Shown: positions 7,402 through 16,836 of the stretch, one piece after another
Layout of the letters: each line of letters starts with the position of its first letter
How positions within the stretch are numbered: position 1 is the stretch's first letter
Assembly (NCBI RefSeq): GCF_023229025.1
Contig: NZ_JALOAA010000009.1
Coordinates: 1-62,185, forward strand
DNA: 62,185 bases
Direction: 5' to 3'
Source of the DNA: Sulfurimonas sp.
Lineage (GTDB): Bacteria > Campylobacterota > Campylobacteria > Campylobacterales > Sulfurimonadaceae
Position numbers and translations under genes: made by a program
Notes under the pieces: model-generated
Databases searched by the model: none
What the model saw: only the letters and a program-made list of their open reading frames with translations
What the model was told of the DNA's origin: nothing

Positions 7402-9894
7402 CTATTTCTCCATCCATAAATCAATTTTTCTTCTGTATTGGCTAAAGATTTTCTCTGCATTTTTATCATCTTTTGCCTGAATGTAGATATTTAAAAACTC
7501 TTGATGGGCATCCGGAACCATTAAAATCCACTCATCTTTACTAACCCATATCTTAACACCATCTTCATGTGAGCTCTTTTTATCTTTAGACTCCTCTAAA
7601 AACTTTCTCATCATTTTACCCTTAAGAGCGTTTGGACATGCTATATTTTCGCCTCTGTAGGCAAAGTTTGGCACTGTTTTTATAACAGTGTTAAGAGTTG
7701 TTTTGTTTTTTATTAGAAGCTCCAAAAATTTAAAACTTGAAAAAACTGCATCGGTATTTAGGGAAAACTCGCTAAATGCAAAATGTCCATCGGTGTTTGC
7801 TATGAGATCATACTCTTTTAACTCCTTTGCTTTTAATCCGCAAACTTTGCTTCTTGTAATCTCAAGATGTTTATAAGTTATAAAATCAGGTGCCCATGCC
7901 GGTAGTAAAACTTTTTTAATAGAAGTGCTACTAAAATCGAGCATATTAAGCAGAACTAATAGTGCTATATAATCTTTTACCAGAGTTCCATCTTCGCTTA
8001 CAAATTGAAGCTTGTGTCCATTTGGATATATCAAAATACCGCAGTCAAACTTTAGTGATTTTACGATTTTACCAACTTCACAGTGTGCTCTTTTGATGAC
8101 TGATGGCAGTATTTGTAACTGTTTATCATCTCTGTAAGCGTCCAAGAGTATGAACTCTATGTCAAGATTGTTTAAAATATTTGGATAGATATTTGAGGTT
8201 GAGCCAAACATTAGATTAGTAACTATTTTGATATCTCTGTTTTTAAATAGATTGGTATCAATTTTTTCTTTAATAGCATTTATGTATCTTGTGTTTGTAT
8301 CGGCATCTTTGTAAATCTCACCGATTTGAGCGGAATTAACTCTTCTAAAGTTTTCTCTAAAAAATATTCTCTCTATATTTTTTGATAGATTTGTATCTAT
8401 ATAGAAACCTTCATCGGTGTAAAATAGAATTTCAATCTCCTCTTGATTTTTTGCCGATTGCCTAAAATGAACACCGGCGATTATGTTATCTTGAGTTGAG
8501 AGATTATATCTCATAACAACAGAGGGTACTATTGATGCATCTACTACATCTATCCCGCTTGAGAGTAGCCCGCTTAAAAAAGCGCGCTTAAGCATTCTTG
8601 AGCCCTTATGATAATCTCGGGACATATATACTCTGCTGCCTGCAGGTAAGATAGTACCTAGTGCTTCAGCTAGTTTGATAGAGAGTTCACAGGAGAGCTC
8701 TATATTTGCTCTACCCGCAACACTACCGGATGCAAATATCGAAGATTTATACTTATCCATCCAGATAACATTGTTGTTTATTATAGAGTTTTTCTCAATT
8801 ATCTTATTTGGCCACACCATCACATCTTTTTGAAATGACACATTTCTATAAACGGTACAGTTTTGGGCTATTATGACACCATGTTTTGCTTTTACTCTTT
8901 TATCTATTTTCACATCATTGCAAATTATACCGTTGTGTATTTTTGTTTTTGAGCCGACACTGCACTCTTGCCAAAAGATAGTATTACTTAGTTTAACCTC
9001 TTGGCCTAGAATAGAGTTTTCACCTAAAACAGAGTTGTGAAGCTTGCTTAAACCCTCTACTTTACTTTTTTTGCCAAGAACTACTAACCCTTTTATACGA
9101 ACGCTTTTATCTACAGATGCACCTTTTTCAAGGTAAAGAACTCCTTTTGGGTATATTGTCTTTTTACCCTTTATTGGAAGTGCTATTTTGCCCTTAAATA
9201 TATCTTGATAGACTTCGCGGTAACTATTTGGATTTCCTACATCTCTCCAGTAGCCCTCTATATAGCACCCCCAGAGCGTAATATTGTTTGACATGAGGTT
9301 AGGAAATAGGTCTTTTGCAAAATCATAGCTTTCTCCTCTGGGTATAAAATCCAATATTTCTGGTTCAATGATGTATATGCCGGTGTTTATTGTGTCGCTA
9401 AAAACTTCACCCCAGCTAGGCTTTTCTAAAAATTTCTCAATTTTACCCTGTTTGTTTGCTATGACTACACCGAACTCTAAAGGGTTTTTCACGGGAGTTA
9501 AAGCGATGGTTAGTTTTGATTTTTTTTGTTTGTGAAACTCATATATTTTACTAAATTTAAAATCAGTTACCAAATCCCCGCTGACAACTATAAAGGTCTC
9601 ATCTAGAAAATCTCTAGCAAAGCCGACAGCACCTGCAGTTCCATAGTCATTATCCGGCAAAAAGTAGGTTATATTCACTCCTAAGCTTTTGCCATCTTTA
9701 AAGTGCTCCTTTATAACATCAGGCATAAAGTAGAGCAAAACCGCTATATCTTTTATGCTTAAATCATCTCTAAGTTTTATGATAATATGCTCCATCATAG
9801 GAGCATTTAGAATTGGCAACATGGGTTTTGGAATAGTATTTGTAAGAGGCTGGATTCTTGTCCCAAAGCCTCCTGCTAAAACGATCGCTTTCAT
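7402..9894 (-). CDS. sugar-1-phosphate nucleotidyltransferase–phosphohexomutase fusion
   Basis: This 830-residue protein begins with the nucleotidyltransferase signature MKAIVLAGGFGTRIQPLT and KPMLPI. A left-handed beta-helix follows at about residues 250–380, with isoleucine/valine-rich hexapeptide repeats. A phosphoglucomutase/phosphomannomutase-type region runs from about 385 to 830 (SGSVAGRANIE, then the SRDYHKGSRM active-site loop). Such fusions are usually annotated as mannose-1-phosphate guanylyltransferase/phosphomannomutase. The mutase lacks a classic TxSHNP loop, as in other members of this fused class. In the operon it could convert glucose-6-phosphate to glucose-1-phosphate and activate it, but the base and sugar specificity cannot be decided here. 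It is the first gene of the operon. Confidence 0.88.
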   Translation of the reverse strand: MKAIVLAGGFGTRIQPLTNTIPKPMLPILNAPMMEHIIIKLRDDLSIKDIAVLLYFMPDVIKEHFKDGKSLGVNITYFLPDNDYGTAGAVGFARDFLDETFIVVSGDLVTDFKFSKIYEFHKQKKSKLTIALTPVKNPLEFGVVIANKQGKIEKFLEKPSWGEVFSDTINTGIYIIEPEILDFIPRGESYDFAKDLFPNLMSNNITLWGCYIEGYWRDVGNPNSYREVYQDIFKGKIALPIKGKKTIYPKGVLYLEKGASVDKSVRIKGLVVLGKKSKVEGLSKLHNSVLGENSILGQEVKLSNTIFWQECSVGSKTKIHNGIICNDVKIDKRVKAKHGVIIAQNCTVYRNVSFQKDVMVWPNKIIEKNSIINNNVIWMDKYKSSIFASGSVAGRANIELSCELSIKLAEALGTILPAGSRVYMSRDYHKGSRMLKRAFLSGLLSSGIDVVDASIVPSVVMRYNLSTQDNIIAGVHFRQSAKNQEEIEILFYTDEGFYIDTNLSKNIERIFFRENFRRVNSAQIGEIYKDADTNTRYINAIKEKIDTNLFKNRDIKIVTNLMFGSTSNIYPNILNNLDIEFILLDAYRDDKQLQILPSVIKRAHCEVGKIVKSLKFDCGILIYPNGHKLQFVSEDGTLVKDYIALLVLLNMLDFSSTSIKKVLLPAWAPDFITYKHLEITRSKVCGLKAKELKEYDLIANTDGHFAFSEFSLNTDAVFSSFKFLELLIKNKTTLNTVIKTVPNFAYRGENIACPNALKGKMMRKFLEESKDKKSSHEDGVKIWVSKDEWILMVPDAHQEFLNIYIQAKDDKNAEKIFSQYRRKIDLWMEK

Positions 9895-10050
9895 GATTTA
9901 AATCCTTCAAAGTAACAATAGTATCTAGAAAGTGTGAAGCAATTGTGAAATAAACTATATAACCTTATTTAATTTCTTTTATTTATTACCGTCTGTTTGT
10001 ATTGTAACTAGAATAGGGTAAAATTGCCAAATATAATTAAGGATTATATA
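9895..10050. promoter_or_regulatory. divergent promoter region between the glycogen operon and the GH57 gene
   Basis: The 156 bases between the two divergent starts hold no gene. On the plus strand TAGAAT at 10009–10014 is a possible -10 box for the GH57 gene, and AAGGA at 10039–10043 is its ribosome site. On the minus strand a TACTAT-like -10 and a GAAGGATTT ribosome site precede the start at 9894. No clear operator palindrome was recognised. The arrangement suggests joint control of glucan synthesis and breakdown (inference). Confidence 0.4.
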
Positions 10051-11973
10051 ATGAAAAAAACAAAACTCCTTTTTGGTGTTCATTCACATCAGCCGGTTGA
10101 CAACTTTGATGAAGTGCTCTTTGGTGCTATAGCTAAAGCGTATAAGCCTTTTTTTCAAACATTAAAACTCTTTCCTGATTTTAAATGCTCTGTGCATTTT
10201 AGCGGTTGGCTACTTGAGTTTATCAAAAAAAATGATAATGAATTTTTTTTGCTTATGCAAAATCTCTCAAATCAGATAGAGTTCTTTAGCGGCGGCTTTT
10301 ACGAGCCTATCTTAGCCTCTATACCCTCTAGTGACAGAGTAGCTCAAATTAAAAAATTGAATCTTTTTATAGAGAAAAATTTCAATCAAACTCCAACAGG
10401 CTTGTGGCTTACCGAGAGAGTTTGGGATGACTCTGTAATCTCTGATTTGTGCGAATGTGGCATAAAATATGTAATTGTCGATGATTATCATCTCATAGCA
10501 AACGGCACTACGCAAAATCTTCAAGGATACTATTTTACAGAAAACAATGCTCATAAGATAGCGATATTTCCTATAAGTAAGCCTTTGAGATACTCTATTC
10601 CTTTTAAAGATATAGACTTTATACAGAAGCAACTCTCATCAATGGCAACAACAAAAGATGGCAGCAATGGAGCTATTATCTTTGATGATGGCGAGAAGTT
10701 TGGTATATGGCCACAAACTTATGAGCTGTGCTATACAAATGGATGGCTAAAGAGTTTTTTTGAACTCTGCACCATAAACACTACGATAGAGACTCAAACC
10801 TATAGAGAGTTTTTTGAAGCGAACAAAGCTTTAGGACTTGTCTATCTTCCAACTCTCTCTTATGAGGAGATGGGCGAGTGGTCTGCTCTTGATGAAGAAG
10901 AGAGTTTGCGAGGCGGAATATGGAAAAACTTTTTTCTTAAGTACCCACAAAGCAACTGGATACATAAAAGAGCGTTAGAACTCTCAAGAAAACAGATAGA
11001 TGATGAGAACTATTTAGAATCACTATACAAAGCACAGTGCAATGATGTGTTGTGGCATGGAGTCTTTGGCGGAATTTATCTGCCAAGTCTTAGAGATACG
11101 GCATATAGGTATATTATAGAGTGCGAAAATATTTTAAAAAGCAAAGATATAGAGATAGTTGATATAGATTTTGATGGATATGAAGAGTATAAGTTAAGTA
11201 GCAGTGAGCTTTTGGTAATAGTTAAGCCAAACTACGGAGCGGGCGTGGTTGAACTTGACTTAAGAGATAAAAAATTCAATCTCCTAAATACTTTAACAAG
11301 AAGAGCTGAAAAGTATCACTCTCTTGCACAGAGTGAGCATCCTAAAGAGGATGGTTCCCAGATAAAAACTATTCATGATAATCTTTTTGTAACGCAAGAT
11401 GATAGGGAGATATATATAGACAGATATCAAAAATACTCCAATCTTGACCATATAAGTGACGGCTCTTTAAATATAGAGAGTTTTAAAACAAATAGATTTT
11501 TACAACATGGCACTTTTATCGGCTCGCCGTATGAGAGCATAGATGAAGAGGGGAGTGCTTTTAAGTGTAAGGGTAAGATTTTTGAGACTAAAGCGGAGCT
11601 TGTTAAAAGATACAAGCTAGATAAAAACACTCTTTTATGCGATGTTGAGATAAAGAGCAACAGTGAGCAAAATCTACTCTATGCAAATGAGTGGAATCTA
11701 CACTTTGCTATCTATGATGTGTTAAAAATAAACTCCCTGCCACTAGAAGATGATATGACTCTCCATGTAAAAACTTTGAGTATTTTTGATGCGTATCTGA
11801 AAAAAACAGTAAAATTCTCTTTTGAAGAGGAAGTTAAGATTTTTATCTGTAAAAATCACACTGTAAGCCAGAGTGAATCGGGAGTTGACTATACGCTTCA
11901 GCACCTCTCTTTAATGTTTATGAAAAATTTTACAAAAGATTTAAAATTTAGTTTTTGTTTGAGTGTGGGGTAG
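10051..11973 (+). CDS. GH57 4-alpha-glucanotransferase / alpha-amylase-type enzyme
   Basis: A 640-residue enzyme. The ATG at 10051 is preferred over a TTG nine codons upstream because AAGGAT lies 7–12 bases before it and the family N-terminus (KLLFGVHSHQPVDNF) begins there. GLWLTERVWDDS holds the nucleophile glutamate and IIFDDGEKFGIWPQ the acid/base aspartate. The C-terminal half matches the DUF1925/DUF1926 beta-rich domains of glucanotransferases (the region FKTNRFLQHGTFIGS onward). The enzyme moves alpha-1,4 glucan segments between chains, producing maltodextrin pools in the cytoplasm. It is monocistronic, divergent from the glycogen operon, and followed by a terminator-like hairpin. Confidence 0.9.
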   Translation: MKKTKLLFGVHSHQPVDNFDEVLFGAIAKAYKPFFQTLKLFPDFKCSVHFSGWLLEFIKKNDNEFFLLMQNLSNQIEFFSGGFYEPILASIPSSDRVAQIKKLNLFIEKNFNQTPTGLWLTERVWDDSVISDLCECGIKYVIVDDYHLIANGTTQNLQGYYFTENNAHKIAIFPISKPLRYSIPFKDIDFIQKQLSSMATTKDGSNGAIIFDDGEKFGIWPQTYELCYTNGWLKSFFELCTINTTIETQTYREFFEANKALGLVYLPTLSYEEMGEWSALDEEESLRGGIWKNFFLKYPQSNWIHKRALELSRKQIDDENYLESLYKAQCNDVLWHGVFGGIYLPSLRDTAYRYIIECENILKSKDIEIVDIDFDGYEEYKLSSSELLVIVKPNYGAGVVELDLRDKKFNLLNTLTRRAEKYHSLAQSEHPKEDGSQIKTIHDNLFVTQDDREIYIDRYQKYSNLDHISDGSLNIESFKTNRFLQHGTFIGSPYESIDEEGSAFKCKGKIFETKAELVKRYKLDKNTLLCDVEIKSNSEQNLLYANEWNLHFAIYDVLKINSLPLEDDMTLHVKTLSIFDAYLKKTVKFSFEEEVKIFICKNHTVSQSESGVDYTLQHLSLMFMKNFTKDLKFSFCLSVG

Positions 11974-11976
11974 GGG

Positions 11977-12006
11977 GCTTTGCTGCTTTAAAGCTCAAAG
12001 CTTTTT
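11977..12006 (+). terminator. Rho-independent terminator after the GH57 gene
   Basis: GCTTTG at 11977–11982 pairs with CAAAGC at 11996–12001. An inner GCTTT/AAAGC and five T residues follow. The hairpin overlaps the 3' end of aroE on the other strand. Confidence 0.65.
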
Positions 12007-12782
12007 GACATATAGGTTGTGATGTCATCAGTTTTTAACTCATTATTTGTAAAAAGCTCATTTGCTAAAACACCTTGTCCAAGCAGCATATCCGCGCCAT
12101 CTTTACATCTAATATTTTTACTTTTTGCCAACTTTAAAAATGGTGTTACTTTTCCGTATATTGCGTCTGCTGCAAAAGAGGTGTTCTCTAAGATTTTCTC
12201 TATTAACGCTAAAGGAGCCGGCAGTTCCTCATCTTTTAGCCCCGCACTTGTAGTATTTACTACTAAGTCATATTTTTCTATTTTAAAACTATCCCATGTA
12301 AAAGAGTCACACCCAATCTCTTTAAAATACTCAAGTCTATTTTGGCTTCTATTTAAAACTCTTACTTTTATACCATCTTCTATAAATCTTGAGGCTAATG
12401 CTTTTGCTGTTCCGCCTGCACCGATAATAAGAATATCTCTGATTTTACCAAACTCTTTTATGGCATACATGAAGCCGTCCGCATCAGTGTTATAGCCTAT
12501 AAGGCGACCGTTTTCATTTATGATAGTGTTTACAACGCCTACGGTTTTTGCAAAACCTCTGACTTCATCACAAGCCTCATACGCTGCCTCTTTATGTGGA
12601 ACCGTTACATTTGCGCCTTTTAGTTTTAGGGCTAAAAAAGTCTCTTTTAGTTTTGAGCCGTCTGTGAGATGAACTCTTGTATAGCAAGCTTTGTAGTTTA
12701 GATTTTTAAATACGCTGTTGTGCATAAGAGGAGAGCGGGAGTGTGTAACGGGGTCACCAAAGATAGCAAAAAGTTTTTTCAT
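11988..12782 (-). CDS. aroE: shikimate dehydrogenase AroE
   Basis: A 264-residue NADPH-dependent enzyme that reduces 3-dehydroshikimate to shikimate in the chorismate pathway. The substrate site is visible as HSRSPLMHN and NVTVPHKE (catalytic lysine), the nucleotide loop as GAGGTAKA, and the C-terminal motif as GADMLLGQGV. Length is normal. It lies 5 bases after trpE and is the last gene of the run that begins at the GGDEF gene. In Campylobacter jejuni aroE sits in the same neighbourhood after a SPOR gene. Here trpE is placed between them. The 3' end converges with the GH57 gene. Confidence 0.96.
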   Translation of the reverse strand: MKKLFAIFGDPVTHSRSPLMHNSVFKNLNYKACYTRVHLTDGSKLKETFLALKLKGANVTVPHKEAAYEACDEVRGFAKTVGVVNTIINENGRLIGYNTDADGFMYAIKEFGKIRDILIIGAGGTAKALASRFIEDGIKVRVLNRSQNRLEYFKEIGCDSFTWDSFKIEKYDLVVNTTSAGLKDEELPAPLALIEKILENTSFAADAIYGKVTPFLKLAKSKNIRCKDGADMLLGQGVLANELFTNNELKTDDITTYMSKSFEL

Positions 12783-12787
12783 ACTCT

Positions 12788-14191
12788 TTAGTCTAAATCT
12801 TCTAGCGAGTGTACTAATGCACCGAGTTTGTTCTCTACTTCAAGATACTCAAGTTCATTTTGACTATCGGCTACGATACCCGCACCTGCTTGCAGAACAA
12901 CTTTGTTCTCTTTTACAAGAGCAGTTCTGATGGTTATAGCACTATCCATATTTCCATCAAATCCAAAGTAGCCTACGCTTCCACTATAAAAACCGCGTTT
13001 AAGCCCTTCAAACTCTGCGATTAACTCCATAGCTCTAATCTTTGGAGCCCCTGTCATGGTTCCTGCCGTAAAAGTTGCCATGAAGAGATCAAACATATCT
13101 TTATCATCTGCAAGTTTAGCCGTAACATCTGAGACTATATGCATAACATGAGAAAAGCGTTCAATGTGCATCATATCTTCAACTTTTACGCTTCCGGTCT
13201 TTGCAACACGGCTGACATCATTTCTGCCCAAATCTATAAGCATGAGATGTTCAGAGAGCTCTTTAGGGTCTGCTAGTAGTTCTTCTTCTAGCTCTTTATC
13301 TCTCTCTTTTGTATCTCCTCTTTTGCGAGTTCCTGCGATAGGGCGGAGAAGAAGCTCGCCATTTGTAAGTCTAACCATAACTTCAGGCGAGCTTCCTACA
13401 ATATTAAAATCTTCATACTCCATCAAAAACATGTAAGGCGATGGATTTTTTGTCCTTAAAATTCTGTAAAAGCTAAACGGGTCAACTTTAATCTGCCTTG
13501 TAAAGCGGTTAGTCATAAGAATCTGAAAAACATCTCCGCTTCTTATCATCTCTTTAGAGTCATCAACCATCTTAAAAAATTGCTCTTTTGTATGTGCAAA
13601 GCTCCCTTTGTCATCTCCGAGATTTCTCTTCATATGAATATACTCATATGACCCTTTAAGCTCACTCTCAATCATCTCAAATTTTTCGCTCATCTCTTTA
13701 AGGGTGCTAATTAAAGTGAGTTGATGATTTTTATGAGAGTAAACAAGGATTATTTTAGGAAGAATAAGATCTAAATCCGGAGTATTAAGCTCATCAGTTA
13801 AGCCGTCCATTGTTGCATGGAGCCTCGGTTCAAATACTTTTACCATATCATAACCGACGTAGCCTATAAAACCATCCACATAACCTACCTTAAGCTCTGA
13901 CGTGGCTTTTTTATAGATTGTAGTATCTATATTGTTATAGTAGTTTTTTAAAAAGGTAAAAGGAGATTCATCTTTAACTGACGGTTTGCCATCTCTATTC
14001 GTATATATTGTCTGATTGTTTATATACTGCACTCTTTCTCTAGCACCTATACAGATGAAGCTGTAATTTCCCTCGCTTTGCCCCGCACTCTCAAAAAGAT
14101 AGGAGATTTCGTCTCTGAAAATTGTCTTTAGTTTTGCATAAACGGCAATAGGAGCAAGTTGATCTTGAATAAATTGTTTAGAGTAAATCAA
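12788..14191 (-). CDS. trpE: anthranilate synthase component I TrpE
   Basis: A 467-residue chorismate-utilising enzyme that converts chorismate and ammonia or glutamine to anthranilate, the first step of tryptophan synthesis. The chorismate-binding domain shows RPIAGTRKRGDT, LIDLGRNDVSRVAKTG, FTAGTMTGAPKIRAME and QAGAGIVADS. PIAGT, rather than the PIKGT of PabB, supports TrpE. No trpG/trpD partner is adjacent, so the glutaminase subunit must be encoded elsewhere. It lies 17 bases after the SPOR gene and 5 before aroE, grouping two chorismate-linked enzymes. No leader peptide is recognised upstream. Confidence 0.94.
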   Translation of the reverse strand: MIYSKQFIQDQLAPIAVYAKLKTIFRDEISYLFESAGQSEGNYSFICIGARERVQYINNQTIYTNRDGKPSVKDESPFTFLKNYYNNIDTTIYKKATSELKVGYVDGFIGYVGYDMVKVFEPRLHATMDGLTDELNTPDLDLILPKIILVYSHKNHQLTLISTLKEMSEKFEMIESELKGSYEYIHMKRNLGDDKGSFAHTKEQFFKMVDDSKEMIRSGDVFQILMTNRFTRQIKVDPFSFYRILRTKNPSPYMFLMEYEDFNIVGSSPEVMVRLTNGELLLRPIAGTRKRGDTKERDKELEEELLADPKELSEHLMLIDLGRNDVSRVAKTGSVKVEDMMHIERFSHVMHIVSDVTAKLADDKDMFDLFMATFTAGTMTGAPKIRAMELIAEFEGLKRGFYSGSVGYFGFDGNMDSAITIRTALVKENKVVLQAGAGIVADSQNELEYLEVENKLGALVHSLEDLD

Positions 14192-14208
14192 AAAAAAACC
14201 TTATTTGG

Positions 14209-14868
14209 CTATATTTTAGTTAAAAAAGCACCTGCTTCAACAGAATTTCTGATAGGTATTAACGCTTTTCTTGCTTCTGCTTCACTGTGAAAAGGACCAA
14301 CTAAAACTTTATTTAATGTTTTGGAATTAACAGTTACTTTATGAAATTTATATTTATAACCCAAGCTTAAAATAGAGTCTAAAAACTTTTTATTTGGTTC
14401 ATATTTTGCAAAAGAGCCGACTTGAACATAAAATTCGCCGGTAGTTGAAGAAGCAGTTGTTTTTGGTTGTGCGGTAGCTTTCTTTTTAGTTTCTACTGCT
14501 TTTGGTGCAGACTGCGGAGTAGCGACAACCTCTTGCTCTACCTCTTTAATGCTCTCCTTTGTGCTCTCTTCTTTTAATTTTTGAGCTATCTCATCTAAGG
14601 ATCTGTTTTCTTGAGCAGACTCTTGAATAACATCTACATCTTCAAAAAGCGGCTCATCACTTTGAGTAACACTCTGCTTTTGTGGCTCTGGAGGAAGAAC
14701 AGCTTGTGGCAGATTATCCGTACCGTTTGAAGCTAAAGTGTTCATTAACATAACAACGACTATTAAAATAACACCAAGAGTTGCTACTGCTAAAATAATT
14801 TTTTTATTCCCGGCAGATGAGCCACTTTTATTTAAAATAATATCATTTAATTCATTTTTTTCTTCCAT
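14209..14868 (-). CDS. SPOR-domain inner-membrane protein
   Basis: A 219-residue protein starting at ATG 14868–14866, which has AAGGAG five bases upstream. An upstream in-frame start would only add a poorly supported tail. A short cytoplasmic segment is followed by one membrane helix (residues about 24–47, IILAVATLGVILIVVVML), then a long acidic, Pro/Ala/Lys-rich linker and a C-terminal SPOR domain (FYVQVGSFAKYEPN to the end). SPOR domains bind denuded peptidoglycan at the septum, so a periplasmic cell-division or cell-wall role is likely. In C. jejuni the equivalent position, between the DUF1882 gene and aroE, also holds a SPOR protein, which supports orthology. Confidence 0.9.
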   Translation of the reverse strand: MEEKNELNDIILNKSGSSAGNKKIILAVATLGVILIVVVMLMNTLASNGTDNLPQAVLPPEPQKQSVTQSDEPLFEDVDVIQESAQENRSLDEIAQKLKEESTKESIKEVEQEVVATPQSAPKAVETKKKATAQPKTTASSTTGEFYVQVGSFAKYEPNKKFLDSILSLGYKYKFHKVTVNSKTLNKVLVGPFHSEAEARKALIPIRNSVEAGAFLTKI

Positions 14869-14954
14869 CACATCTCCTTCATAATTCTCATTTATAATGA
14901 TACCCAAAAGTTGTTTATTCTCACTTTTTTATATATGTTTTCTTAAGAGAAGCA

Positions 14955-15497
14955 TTACATATGCTTTGACCATGATGCTCCACGCTCTTTTGCATAAACC
15001 TCATAGGGTAGTGTTAGGATGTTGTACTCATCAGGCAGATCAGAAGAGGGAAACATTCGCCACTGTTTTGGCTGCTTTGCGGCTAATTTCATGCTAATTG
15101 TTTTTCCAAGCTGTATCGCCTCTTGAAGCGTAGTGTGTCCTTTATGGATATAGACGTGGAGGTGACCTTCTGTTTTTGTTTTGTATGCCGTAAAGTTTAT
15201 AAAACCCTCTTCACGAAGAAGAAGCTGCGTCTTATGATAAAAACGCTCAGGGTCTCTCCCGTTATAGTCTATTACTATATTTTCGACTCTGTTGCGTTTG
15301 TTTATTAGAGAGTGGGCTATAATCTCTTCGCCTTTAATGTGTTGGTTTATGACAGCTTGAGAGAGCGTAGCATCTACTTTTTCAAACTTATTGTAAAAAG
15401 TACGCCCCTTAAATAAAATCTTCTCAACTACTTCATCTCTTTTGATCCAGTAGTGGTCTTTTACCATTTTGATAAGATTTAGATCTGATGCTATCAT
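14955..15497 (-). CDS. DUF1882 protein (Campylobacterota-conserved)
   Basis: A 180-residue soluble protein that fits the DUF1882 family, seen almost only in Campylobacterota and always next to glyA (Cj0403 and HP0184 positions). It has no signal peptide or membrane segment. Visible features are charged N-terminal helices, a central IVIDYNGRDPERFYHKTQ segment, then GHLHVYIHKGHTTLQEAIQLG and a C-terminal WRMFPSSDLPDEYNIL segment. The function is unknown. The gene begins 12 bases after glyA ends, so it is probably co-transcribed with it. Confidence 0.9.
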   Translation of the reverse strand: MIASDLNLIKMVKDHYWIKRDEVVEKILFKGRTFYNKFEKVDATLSQAVINQHIKGEEIIAHSLINKRNRVENIVIDYNGRDPERFYHKTQLLLREEGFINFTAYKTKTEGHLHVYIHKGHTTLQEAIQLGKTISMKLAAKQPKQWRMFPSSDLPDEYNILTLPYEVYAKERGASWSKHM

Positions 15498-15509
15498 CTC
15501 CTACTTCCT

Positions 15510-16757
15510 CTAATATGTTGATTGATTATATATTACAAAATTTTGAGCCAACTCTTGAAGCTCTTTTTTCACGTTTGCTTGCAGCTCTGTATTGTTGATA
15601 TCATCAAGAACATCCGCAATTTTATTCGCTATGAACTCAAACTCTTTCTCTTTCATGCCTCTTGACGTAAGGGCAGGGCTTCCTATGCGGATACCGGAAG
15701 TTACAAACGGACTTCTTGTCTCTCCCGGAACAGTGTTTTTATTTACGGTAATGCCTGCATTTCCAAGAGCTATATCCGCATCCTTTCCTGAGAATTCACG
15801 ATTTAAAAAGGAGAGTAGAACTAAGTGGTTGTCTGTTCCACCACTTACTAAGTCATAACCTCTTTTTACAAGAACTTCACCTAGAATTTTGGAATTTGCT
15901 TTTACTTGTTTTGCATAATCTTTCCATTCAGGAGATAGATTGTACTTAAACCCTACTGCTTTTGCTGCAATCACATGTACTAATGGTCCACCTTGAAGAG
16001 CAGGGAAGATTGCAGAGTTCATCTTCTTAGCAATCTCCTCATCATTTGTCATTATCATACCGCCTCTTGGACCTGCAAGAGTCTTATGAGTTGTTGTTGT
16101 TACAACATGAGCATGAGGAAACGGGCTAGGGTGCTCACCGGCTGCAACAAGACCTGCAACATGCGCAATATCTGCAAACATTATAGCTCCAACCTCATCA
16201 GCAATTTCACGAAATTTTGCAAAATCTATCTCTCTGGCATATGCGGATGCACCACAAACTATGATTTTTGGCTTAACTGCTTTAGCAATCTCCATAATCT
16301 TCTCATAATTCATACGACCATCAAGCTCTACACCATATGTAAAACTAGAGTAGTTTTGACCTGAAAAACTCGGTTTTGAGCCATGTGTCAAGTGTCCACC
16401 ATGGCTTAAATCCATACCTAAAAGCTTATCTCCGGCTTTTAATAGACCGGCATAAACAGCGGCATTTGCTTGGCTCCCCGAGTGTGGTTGAACATTTGCG
16501 TAGTTACATCCAAAAAGTTCACATGCCCTATCAATTGCTAACTGCTCAACGCCATCAGCATATTCACATCCGCCATAGTAGCGCTTACCTGGGTAACCCT
16601 CAGCATACTTGTTTGTAAATACACTTCCCATAGCTTCCATTACAGCCGGAAGTGTAAAGTTTTCAGATGCAATCATCTCTAAGTGGTTAGTTTGACGCTC
16701 TAGCTCTTTTTCGCATAAATCAAATATCTCTTTATCATACTCTTGTAAAAAACTCAT
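15510..16757 (-). CDS. glyA: serine hydroxymethyltransferase GlyA
   Basis: A 415-residue PLP enzyme that interconverts serine and glycine while making methylene-tetrahydrofolate. The N-terminus has ETNHLEMIASENF-type residues (RQTNHLEMIASENFTLP), the PLP lysine lies in TTTTHKTLAGPRGG, and YAEGYPGKRYYGGCE is intact. Length is normal for bacterial GlyA. The gene is 79 bases downstream of lysS and 12 upstream of the DUF1882 gene. That order (lysS–glyA–DUF1882) is conserved in Campylobacter and Helicobacter. Confidence 0.97.
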   Translation of the reverse strand: MSFLQEYDKEIFDLCEKELERQTNHLEMIASENFTLPAVMEAMGSVFTNKYAEGYPGKRYYGGCEYADGVEQLAIDRACELFGCNYANVQPHSGSQANAAVYAGLLKAGDKLLGMDLSHGGHLTHGSKPSFSGQNYSSFTYGVELDGRMNYEKIMEIAKAVKPKIIVCGASAYAREIDFAKFREIADEVGAIMFADIAHVAGLVAAGEHPSPFPHAHVVTTTTHKTLAGPRGGMIMTNDEEIAKKMNSAIFPALQGGPLVHVIAAKAVGFKYNLSPEWKDYAKQVKANSKILGEVLVKRGYDLVSGGTDNHLVLLSFLNREFSGKDADIALGNAGITVNKNTVPGETRSPFVTSGIRIGSPALTSRGMKEKEFEFIANKIADVLDDINNTELQANVKKELQELAQNFVIYNQSTY

Positions 16758-16836
16758 TGTATTGTAATTCCTCTTATTAATTTAAAGGCTAAAAAAGTCA
16801 ACTCTTTTAGCTACGCTTGCCGCTATGGCACTAAAG

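Noticed and set aside
10024..10050. TTG start for the GH57 gene, nine codons upstream
   Set aside because: The AAGGAT ribosome site lies inside this stretch and fits ATG 10051, where family similarity starts.
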